A DNA stretch of 38,039 nt from Clostridium sp. CAG:138. GTDB lineage: Bacteria; Bacillota; Clostridia; Christensenellales; CAG-138. The stretch's first letter is position 1, and each line of letters opens with the position of its first letter. The stretch lies in contig FR879681.1 of NCBI GenBank assembly GCA_000435055.1, positions 1 to 38,039 on the forward strand, read 5' to 3'. The notes under the pieces were generated by a model. That model saw only the letters and a list, made by a program, of their open reading frames with translations. It made no database searches and was not told the DNA's origin. Positions 6,191 through 12,381 of this stretch are shown here, in pieces. A program made the translations under genes and the position numbers.

Positions 6191-7160
6191 GATTCTTCCT
6201 TTGCGGCCAGCACGGCTTTTGCGCTGTATTTTGTTTCTTTGCGGCGAGAGCCGTTCTCGTCGCGCGCAATGTTGCTGCGGCGCTCCCGCTCCTGCTGCAC
6301 ACGGAGGAACATGTCGCGGGTAATGTCGGATCGTGATCATTTTCAGCAACGGTGATCACAGCGCACTTTTCCCGCGTCTTTTTCTCCTTCCAGCCGGTAG
6401 TGGTTTTAAGGACGGGCGATTCACCGAGGTGCTTTGTATTAGTGAGCATTACCTCAATGGCGTGCTTGCACCAAACCGGCTTGCCCGTCGGTGATGGTAT
6501 GCCGCGTGTTTTGAACTCATTGATTATTTTGACGATGCTGCAGCCGTCCAGATAGAGTTTGAAAATAAGCTGAACGGTTGGCTCCTCTTCGGGATTGATT
6601 GCGAGATGACCGTACTCGTCATTCATATAACCATAGCACTTGCGATCAAAAAGAGACGAATTACCGTCAGAGACCCTTTGCGGAATACCCCATTTTATGC
6701 TTTCGCTTTGACCGATGTTTTGCGCCTCCGCGACCGTCATGTATGTAGTCACATAAAGCCAGAAAGTTTCACCGTTATTTGAATTCAGGTTCTCTTCATC
6801 GAAAATTATGTTAACGCCCAGATCCTGCAGCTCGTGCAGAATCGTCAGGGCTTCTGTTACGTTGCGGAAGAATCGGCTGCAGCTCTTGATGAGTATAGTA
6901 TCGAACTTATGCTTTCTGGCGTCGCTGATCATGCGATTGAGATCATTGCGGCCATCGGTGTTTGCTCCGCTCTTGATATCAATATAAACGTTGACCGGTT
7001 CCCACTCGGGATTGTCATACACTTCATCAGTAAGAAATCGGAGCTGATTGGAAAGGCTGTGCAGCTGCGCATCGGTTTTTGTGCTGACACGGCAATAGAT
7101 GACCACACGCCTGCGATCGGGCTTTTGCTGAGGAATGATATGTACAATTCTATCTGGCAC
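6166..7160 (-). pseudogene. Large serine recombinase, frameshifted and truncated
   Basis: Translation from GTG at 7160 (CGGAGG upstream) gives a resolvase-type N-terminal domain: VVIYCRVSTK with catalytic Ser26, IKSCSRFFRN, and YVTTYMTVAEAQNIGQSESIKWG, followed by the recombinase domain (GIPSPTGKPVWC, VMLTNTKHLGE). After VITVAENDHDP (~6328-6335) the frame shifts: the next frame reads ITRDMFLRVQQERERRSNIA, which is the natural continuation. It then stops at 6166-6168 after KAVLAAKEESK, before the zinc-ribbon and coiled-coil region of full-length (450-550 aa) enzymes. Both the frameshift and the missing C-terminus argue that it is inactive. This enzyme class usually does not use tRNA 3' ends, so it may not be the enzyme that inserted the island. 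Confidence 0.85.
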
Positions 7161-7266
7161 GGAACAGCACCTCCGATGTAAGTATGATACCACAGCCTGA
7201 GTTCAAAAAGCAATATCCTAATCAAAAAAAGAGGGAACCCGAAGCCGAAATACGCTTAATTTGTGC

Positions 7267-7295
7267 TTGACATATAAATGTTTTTGTGATATCAT
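7267..7295 (+). promoter_or_regulatory. Outward-facing promoter near the right end of the island
   Basis: TTGACA (7267-7272), 17-base spacer, TATCAT (7290-7295). It faces the displaced tRNA end and its terminator; no good ORF follows within ~300 bases. Confidence 0.7.
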
Positions 7296-7412
7296 CACGG
7301 AACTTGAAGCCGGGGGAACAAAACGGTCCGGTGGAGCGTTTTGCCCGGCCGGGAAGCGAAAGCAGTCCGAACGCGCAGCACGGAGTGCAAGCAAAGGACG
7401 ATTTGAGCGGAG

Positions 7413-7431
7413 AGTCCCATCAACCGCACCA
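7413..7431 (+). repeat. Right attachment-site copy (displaced tRNA-Leu end)
   Basis: Identical to 2693-2711 over 19 bases, with unrelated sequence on either side of the shared block. Confidence 0.8.
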
Positions 7432-7438
7432 AACGAAA

Positions 7439-7463
7439 GCATCCCGGCAGGGGTGCTTTTTTG
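7439..7463 (+). terminator. Terminator, probably the native one of tRNA-Leu
   Basis: GCATCCC-GGCA-GGGGTGC followed by TTTTTT, eight bases after the displaced CCA. Before integration it would have followed the tRNA directly. Confidence 0.85.
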
Positions 7464-7597
7464 TTTGGTTATGTCATGCGAGGCTTGAATTTTCAGCGGA
7501 ACAACCGTCGGTTTTGTTTTGCACGATTCGGATGAGACTTTTTCGGCCCGAAAATGAGCCGTGACGGAAAACGCAATTCAAAAATAAGGAGAAGCAT

Positions 7598-7762
7598 ATG
7601 AAAAAACTCAGAACAACAGTTTCGGTAATTATCATGATACTTGCCGGAATTGCAGGCTTTTTTGCAGGTTCGGCTGTTACGGACGGAATGGGCGGCGCAA
7701 TACTTTTTTCAATGATTGCGGGCATAGGCTGCATAGTTTATACGGCGGACAACCGCGACTGA
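7598..7762 (+). CDS. Small two-helix membrane protein
   Basis: 54 residues from ATG 7598, with AAGGAG seven bases upstream. MKKLRTT is followed by two hydrophobic helices (VSVIIMILAGIAGFFAGS and GGAILFSMIAGIGCIVY) joined by a short VTDGMG turn and a polar tail. The product is short, but the ribosome site and clean membrane pattern support it. It lies just outside the island, 33 bases ahead of the deaminase start, and may be co-transcribed. No family recognised. Confidence 0.6.
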   Translation: MKKLRTTVSVIIMILAGIAGFFAGSAVTDGMGGAILFSMIAGIGCIVYTADNRD

Positions 7763-7795
7763 TAATCGTTGGGAGAGTTAAGAGGTATTATTGAT

Positions 7796-8245
7796 ATGGA
7801 TATTTGGGAAAAACTGTACCTTAAAGCAAAGGAACAATATCATCCGGAGGATGTTACGCCGTTTGTGTATGCGCATCATGTTGTTTGCGCACTTGAAAGC
7901 GAAAACGGGGAGATCTTCACGGGATTCTGCATTGAAAGCTGCAGCGTTGTGATGAACCTTTGTGCGGAGCGTGTTGCAGCATTGAATATGTTTGTGAACA
8001 GCGGGCAGACTGTTGTGAAACGCATGATCGCGTTCCGTGATGCACCGCCCTGCGGCGGCGGAAGCGGAATGCCCTGCGGTGCGTGCCGCGAGTTTTTCAT
8101 GCAGCTGTCCCCGCGCAACAAAGATGCGGAAATTCTTGTTGACTACGAAACGCGTGAGACGATTACTTTGAATGAGCTGATGCCGAAATGGTGGGGCGAT
8201 GAAAGGTATGCGGAGCAAATGTCGAACAGCGAATCCGAAACTTAA
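7796..8245 (+). CDS. Cytidine deaminase-like zinc enzyme
   Basis: 149 residues from ATG 7796 (AAGAGG upstream; a TTG at 7769 is in frame but less likely). The zinc site of the cytidine deaminase superfamily is complete: Cys56-Ala-Glu58 (LCAERVAAL), with Glu as the proton shuttle, and PCGACREF with Cys94 and Cys97. The family hydrolyses the amino group of cytidine or related bases. The size fits the small tetrameric class, but the divergent N-terminus (HHVVCALESENGEIFTG) and C-terminus also fit blasticidin-S-deaminase-like members, so the substrate is uncertain. Cytosolic. Confidence 0.85.
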   Translation: MDIWEKLYLKAKEQYHPEDVTPFVYAHHVVCALESENGEIFTGFCIESCSVVMNLCAERVAALNMFVNSGQTVVKRMIAFRDAPPCGGGSGMPCGACREFFMQLSPRNKDAEILVDYETRETITLNELMPKWWGDERYAEQMSNSESET

Positions 8246-8522
8246 ATAACGTTCGGCCGAAGGCTGCGGAATCCGCTGCGTTTGAGCAAAAAAATTAAAA
8301 ATAAAGAATGAATCCTTCCCCGTCGAGAAAGACTGAAAAAGGGATAATTTCCTTAAAAAGATGATATCTGCTTTTTTTAACGAGCGTTGATGTTGAATTG
8401 ATACAACGTTGCGGCAGGCGGCATATAATCAATGCGAAAAAGGAAATGCAGAGAAAAGCCCGGGCAGCGTATGTTCGACGAAAAAGCCCGAAAGAAAAAG
8501 GATGAACCGGCGGGAGGAAAGT
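8246..8522. other. Intergenic region before the phosphatidyltransferase
   Basis: No gene is supported. A TATAAT at 8424-8429 may be a -10 box for the next gene, with TTGATA 20 bases upstream, a poor spacing. GCGGATTCCGC near 8265-8280 is a short palindrome without a T-run. Confidence 0.4.
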
Positions 8523-9155
8523 ATGAAAAACAACGAGGCGGATGATGCCCGCAAAACCGAAACTTACAAAAACAAAATTCTGACCGTGCCGAATGTGCTT
8601 TCCGCATTTCGGCTTTTGCTTGTTCCTGCGCTTGCGTGGCTGTATCTTGTTCGGAAGGATTATTCCGCAACGGCATGGGTGCTGCTGCTTTCGGGCGCAA
8701 CGGATATTGCGGACGGCTTTATTGCGCGGAGATTCGGAATGGGGAGTGACCTCGGCAAGGCGCTCGATCCGATTGCGGATAAGCTCACACAAATTGTGAT
8801 GCTTGCCTGCCTGTTGACGCGCTTCGGCAACCTGCTGTTCCCCTGCGTTCTGCTTATCGTGAAGGAAATCGTCACCGGCTGCATGGGCATTGCCGTAATT
8901 CGCCGCACGGGAAAGGTTCTTGCGGCGGAATGGCACGGCAAGCTGACGACTTTTCTTTTATACACGCTGATGATTGCACATGTTGTGTTCTATAATATTG
9001 CTCCTGCGCTGTCGGACACGCTGATAATCATCTGCACGGCGATGATGTGCTTTTCGTTCCTGCTGTATATGATGCGGAATATCCGTGCGCTTAAGAGCGT
9101 GGGTAAAAAAACCGAAAAAAAGCCGGAAAGAACCGTGCAGGCGTTTGAACGGTGA
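8523..9155 (+). CDS. CDP-alcohol phosphatidyltransferase family protein
   Basis: 210 residues from ATG 8523 (GGGAGG upstream). The class motif D-G-x2-A-R-x8-G-x3-D-x3-D is complete at residues 64-86, embedded in a membrane protein with about five or six helices. These enzymes join a CDP-linked lipid to an alcohol (glycerol phosphate, serine, inositol or phosphatidylglycerol) at the membrane. A second member lies at 10377-10970 in the canonical pgsA position, so this one is probably a paralog with another alcohol, or a cardiolipin-type enzyme; the sequence does not decide. The C-terminus is lysine-rich and polar (KKTEKKPE). The gene ends at a strong terminator. Confidence 0.85.
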   Translation: MKNNEADDARKTETYKNKILTVPNVLSAFRLLLVPALAWLYLVRKDYSATAWVLLLSGATDIADGFIARRFGMGSDLGKALDPIADKLTQIVMLACLLTRFGNLLFPCVLLIVKEIVTGCMGIAVIRRTGKVLAAEWHGKLTTFLLYTLMIAHVVFYNIAPALSDTLIIICTAMMCFSFLLYMMRNIRALKSVGKKTEKKPERTVQAFER

Positions 9156-9185
9156 GCGCACCGAAGCCGATAAAAACGAAAACAA

Positions 9186-9236
9186 AAAAATCCGAAAAAC
9201 AATGCTGCCGATGCGGCACGGCTTTTCGGATTTTTG
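9186..9236 (+). terminator. Terminator after the phosphatidyltransferase paralog
   Basis: AAAAATCCGAAAA pairs with TTTTCGGATTTTT (about 13 bp), with a GC-rich loop and a T-tail. It can also act on the minus strand for the convergent gene 9321-9908. Confidence 0.85.
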
Positions 9237-9320
9237 TTCATTGTTAAAATGATAAATTGCTTCGGGCTTTGCGCGTATCCTTCACACAAAGGATGTTTGA
9301 AGCGGAGAAGGCGGGTTCGG

Positions 9321-9908
9321 TCAGTTCAAACCGTCGGAAGCCGCCTCGGGACTGTCTTCGAAATTTCTGTTATGCAGAATTTGGGACAGCAGCTCATCCG
9401 AAAACTTCTTTGCAGCCTGTTCAACAATGATGCTGCCGGAGTAGGAGGGCGCGCAGGGACTTACCGTCACGGATGCACCGGGGACACTGTCAAAATCAAT
9501 GATCACACCGCAATACGAACCGGAAATTTCAAGGTTTGAGAACATTTCATCGTTGAAGAGCTTTGCAAGGTCATTCGGCATAACATCTTCAATTCCAATG
9601 GTGAAACGCCTGCTGTCGGCATTGCCGTCGGGGAACAGCTCTTTGATTTTTTCCCCGAGAGCAAGTGTCTGTTCCTTTGAAAAGATTATGATGTCATAAT
9701 CTTTGGCTTTTGCGGCTTCAAGGAACTTTTCGGGGGAAGCACTGCGGTCGCGCAGAATCTCATACTTGCCGAGAGCTATATCGGTTCGGCTGCGGTTCGC
9801 AAACGTTTCGGCGGTGTTCAGCGAATACCAAAGCACGCCCACTGCCGCAATAAGCAGTGCAATAACGAGCGACATCGCGATAATTGTGATTTTTGTACTT
9901 TTTTTCAT
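9321..9908 (-). CDS. Membrane-anchored protein of unknown function
   Basis: 195 residues from ATG 9908, chosen because AAGAGGT lies nine bases upstream (an in-frame ATG at 9944 lacks a site). One N-terminal helix (ITIIAMSLVIALLIAAVGVLWY) anchors an extracytoplasmic domain with the segments DIIIFSKEQTLALGEKIKELFPDG and CGVIIDFDSVPGASVTVSP. No catalytic motif is visible. A promoter lies ~195 bases upstream, leaving a long leader. The gene sits between two phosphatidyltransferase genes but on its own transcript. Confidence 0.7.
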   Translation of the reverse strand: MKKSTKITIIAMSLVIALLIAAVGVLWYSLNTAETFANRSRTDIALGKYEILRDRSASPEKFLEAAKAKDYDIIIFSKEQTLALGEKIKELFPDGNADSRRFTIGIEDVMPNDLAKLFNDEMFSNLEISGSYCGVIIDFDSVPGASVTVSPCAPSYSGSIIVEQAAKKFSDELLSQILHNRNFEDSPEAASDGLN

Positions 9909-10310
9909 CTTAGACCTCTTTCGTAATTTACATTTTGGGAACATCGGGAGAGATTGAATTAATTACTGAATTAAATAAAACAAGAAGCTCTCCTTTCCGA
10001 TATACCATATAACAAGCGCAACTTCTACGGAACGCAAATCAAGACCTTTTGACGAAAGTTAAGATCGCACTCATTTTGGAGATTGCTTGTCATACAAAAA
10101 TAATTTTACCATGATTTACACTGTGTATCAACATCAAAAAATAATATAATTAAAAAGCACTGCGAAATTGAACCGACTGCGGTTTGAACACGGAAAACGG
10201 GATTAAAAAACGTTCTTAAAAGAAAAGCCGATTTAGAGTCGGTCATGGATAAAAAGACAATTAATTGAAGCTTTTTTCATGAAAGAAAGTATTCGGAATA
10301 TTTTCGAACA
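9909..10310. other. AT-rich gene-free stretch
   Basis: Contains the minus-strand promoter at 10103-10131 and the long leader of the 9321-9908 gene. The right half (10140-10310) shows no ORF, tRNA or repeat that I can support. Confidence 0.5.
10103..10131 (-). promoter_or_regulatory. Promoter of the membrane-anchored unknown gene
   Basis: Minus strand TTGATA (10131-10126), 17-base spacer, TAAAAT (10108-10103). It gives a leader of about 190 nt. Confidence 0.6.
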
Positions 10311-10342
10311 AAATCAGCCCGCGAAAAAATCGGGGCTGATTT
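10311..10342 (-). terminator. Terminator of the ftsK-rimO-pgsA unit
   Basis: AAATCAGCCC and GGGCTGATTT form a 10-bp stem 35 bases after the pgsA stop; the minus strand continues with TTTTG. Confidence 0.75.
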
Positions 10343-10376
10343 AAAAGCATTAATCATGTTGAGATGCGGCGAACGC

Positions 10377-10970
10377 TCACCTGTTTTTGAAAAGATCCTT
10401 GGCTCCGACGGTGTAGTCGATTCCGGACCAGACCGTCAGCGCAGCGGCGGCGCAGATAAGCACGAAATCCACGGGAATGCCTATTGCCGTGAACACGGGT
10501 CCGCAAAGCAGGGTAATAAGGATTGCGGCAAATTGCAGCGTTGTTTTCGCCTTGCCGATGGCTTTTGCGGCAATAACAATGCCTTTGCCTGCGGCAAGCT
10601 GGCGGATGCCGCTGACGAAGATTTCCCGCGCAATGATGATGAATGTGAACACCGGCATCAGGAAATTGCCGAAGCTCATGACTTCAAATCGGCAGAGCAT
10701 GATGAGTGCGGCGGAGGTGAGCAGCTTGTCCGCCGTCGGATCCATCAGTTTGCCGAAGTCGGTAACAAGGCCGCGTGCGCGCGCAATGCGCCCGTCCAGC
10801 GTGTCCGTAACATAGGCAAGCAGAAAAACCACTGCTGCAAGAACGTATTTGAGCAGCAGCGGAACGCCGTTCAGCGTGCCGATAAGCCAGCTTTCGGGCA
10901 GATAGAAGCATGCGATAAAGAGCGGTATCATAAGCATGCGAAGCATTGTAAGCTTGTTTGGAAGGTTCAT
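10377..10970 (-). CDS. pgsA: CDP-diacylglycerol--glycerol-3-phosphate 3-phosphatidyltransferase
   Basis: 197 residues; makes phosphatidylglycerol phosphate from CDP-diacylglycerol and glycerol-3-phosphate in the membrane. It begins MNLPNKLTMLRM as PgsA proteins do. The catalytic motif has Asp56, Asp59-Gly60, Ala63-Arg64, Gly73, Asp77 and Asp81. The length and the pattern of about six helices fit. GGAG precedes the ATG. It lies 55 bases after rimO in the usual ftsK-rimO-pgsA order of Bacillota, which supports this copy, rather than the one at 8523, as the housekeeping enzyme. Confidence 0.93.
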   Translation of the reverse strand: MNLPNKLTMLRMLMIPLFIACFYLPESWLIGTLNGVPLLLKYVLAAVVFLLAYVTDTLDGRIARARGLVTDFGKLMDPTADKLLTSAALIMLCRFEVMSFGNFLMPVFTFIIIAREIFVSGIRQLAAGKGIVIAAKAIGKAKTTLQFAAILITLLCGPVFTAIGIPVDFVLICAAAALTVWSGIDYTVGAKDLFKNR

Positions 10971-10983
10971 TTTTGTTTCTCCG

Positions 10984-11052
10984 TAACAGTTTTAAGGGGC
11001 GGTGCCGGCTTACCGCATAACAGTTTTAAAGGGACGGCACCAATTCACCGCA
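10984..11052. repeat. Imperfect tandem duplication over the rimO stop codon
   Basis: Two ~35-base units, 10984-11017 and 11018-11052, share their first 12 bases and their CACCGCA/TACCGCA ends, with about eight differences. The second unit carries the last codons and stop of rimO; the first lies in the rimO-pgsA gap. Confidence 0.6.
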
Positions 11053-12381
11053 GAGGTCGTAATAATCCGCGCCGGTGATTTTGATGCTGACATAACTTCC
11101 GGCGGGAACGGGGTTTCCGCAATGCGGAACCTTGATGATTCCGTCAACATCGGCTGCTTCGGCGTAGGAACGGCAGAAAAGGAATTCTTCGTCCGCGCCG
11201 TCAACAAGGGCTTCAACAACGGTGCCGATTCTTGCGCGGTTCAGCTCAAGGGAGATCTTCATCTGCTGACGCATGAGCCTGTCAAGTCGCTGCTCGGCGG
11301 TTTCCGCATCGACTGCGTTCGGCATGGAGGCGGCAGGTGTGCCGTCCTCGGCGGAATAGGTGAATGCGCCCACCCTGTCGAAAGGATGTTCCGCCATGAA
11401 ATGCATAAGCTCGTCAAAATCCGCTTCGGTTTCGCCGGGAAAGCCGAGCATGACGGTTGTGCGGAGAATGAACCCGGGAGCACTGCGGCGGATATAGTCC
11501 GTGATTTCGCGGATGTGTTCCGCGCTGCCGTGGCGGTTCATGTCGCGCAGCATATGTGCCGAGATATGCTGAATCGGAATGTCAATATAATTGCAGATTT
11601 TCGGGTTGCGGTACATTGCGTCAACAAGTTCTTCCGTGACGGTGTTGGGATAGGCATAAAGCACGCGAACCCAATGCAGCCCCTCAATTTCGGTCAGTTT
11701 TTCAAGCAGTTCACGCAGCATGGGTTTTCCGTAAAGGTCAATGCCGTATGCCGAAGTGTCCTGCGCAATAACGGTCAGCTCCGTGACCCCGCTTTTTGCA
11801 AGCTGTTCAGCCTCGGCAAGAAGGGTCTCCATGGGGGTGCTGACTCTGCCGCCGCGAATCAGCGGGATCGCGCAATAAGTACAGCGATTGTCGCAGCCGT
11901 CCGCAATGCGCAGATATGCGCGATATGACGGGGTCGTGAGCAGTCGCTTCGGGATGCCGCAGCACGCCGCGGCATTCGCACTTTCGGGCGCGGGTTTAAC
12001 TCCGCAGATTTCTGCAAGCCGCTCCGCAAGAGCGGGATAGTTTTTTACGCCGTTGAAAACGTCAACCTCGGGGAGTTCCCGCGCAAGCTCATCACCGTAA
12101 CGCTGGCTCAAACAACCCGTGACAACAAGCAGTTTGCAGCTGCCTGCGGTTTTATATTGCGCCATGTCGAGAATCGTGTCTATGGAATCCGTCTTTGCGC
12201 TTTCGATAAAGCCGCAGGTGTTAACGATAATGATTTCCGCCTGCGCGGCATCGTTCACGATTTCGAACCCGCGTGACTTAAGTTCGCCCAACAGAATTTC
12301 GGAATCCACGGCATTTTTGCTGCATCCGAGGGAGACGAGACCGACACGGGGGCATTTTGAATATAATTTATCGCTGTTCAC
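11026..12381 (-). CDS. rimO: Ribosomal protein S12 methylthiotransferase RimO
   Basis: 451 residues. This radical-SAM enzyme adds a methylthio group to the conserved aspartate of ribosomal protein S12. The N-terminal MTTase domain holds the auxiliary-cluster cysteines Cys20 (SLGCSKN), Cys56 (NTCGF) and Cys90 (TGCLSQ). The radical-SAM motif CDNRCTYC has Cys163, Cys167 and Cys170, and a C-terminal TRAM domain ends the protein. The start is GTG, placed directly after the ftsK stop (TAA-GTG with no gap), so translation is coupled. The shorter CxxxCxxC context and YRAYLRIADGC fit RimO rather than MiaB. Confidence 0.95.
   Translation of the reverse strand: MNSDKLYSKCPRVGLVSLGCSKNAVDSEILLGELKSRGFEIVNDAAQAEIIIVNTCGFIESAKTDSIDTILDMAQYKTAGSCKLLVVTGCLSQRYGDELARELPEVDVFNGVKNYPALAERLAEICGVKPAPESANAAACCGIPKRLLTTPSYRAYLRIADGCDNRCTYCAIPLIRGGRVSTPMETLLAEAEQLAKSGVTELTVIAQDTSAYGIDLYGKPMLRELLEKLTEIEGLHWVRVLYAYPNTVTEELVDAMYRNPKICNYIDIPIQHISAHMLRDMNRHGSAEHIREITDYIRRSAPGFILRTTVMLGFPGETEADFDELMHFMAEHPFDRVGAFTYSAEDGTPAASMPNAVDAETAEQRLDRLMRQQMKISLELNRARIGTVVEALVDGADEEFLFCRSYAEAADVDGIIKVPHCGNPVPAGSYVSIKITGADYYDLCGELVPSL

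Larger units (their letters stand above)
2693..7431. mobile_element. Integrated island at the 3' end of tRNA-Leu
   Basis: The sequence AGTCCCATCAACCGCACCA is present at 2693-2711 (T-loop to CCA of the tRNA) and again at 7413-7431, bounding ~4.7 kb. This is the usual signature of an element integrated in a tRNA 3' end: the tRNA is regenerated on the left and the displaced native end, followed by a terminator (7439-7463), lies on the right. Inside are small phage-like or plasmid-like genes and a decayed serine recombinase. No tyrosine integrase, the class that normally uses such sites, is visible, so the element is probably immobile by itself or mobilised in trans. Confidence 0.75.
7302..7463 (+). 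ncRNA. Putative structured RNA ending in the displaced tRNA-Leu 3' end
   Basis: The promoter at 7267-7295 and the terminator at 7439-7463 define a ~160-nt transcript with no ribosome site or convincing ORF. Its first part can fold strongly: CCGGG ... CAAAACG pairs with CGTTTTG ... CCCGG (about 7310-7350, 12 bp with a 4-nt bulge), and GCAC-GGA-GTGC forms a second small hairpin near 7377-7387. The 3' part contains the 19-nt tRNA tail with CCA. It is not a second tRNA: there is no D or anticodon arm. I do not recognise it as tmRNA, 6S, SRP RNA or a common riboswitch. It may be a genuine small RNA or only the element end read from a stray promoter. Confidence 0.4.

Noticed and set aside
7302..7431. 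Second tRNA-Leu
   Set aside because: Only the last 19 nt match; no D arm, anticodon arm or 5' half of the T arm can be formed. It is better explained as the displaced attachment site.
7286..7564. Protein-coding frame over the right island end
   Set aside because: Crosses the terminator at 7439-7463, lacks a ribosome site, and the DNA shows hairpin structure instead.
11002..11928. 308-codon plus-strand open frame
   Set aside because: Antisense of rimO; no family resemblance.
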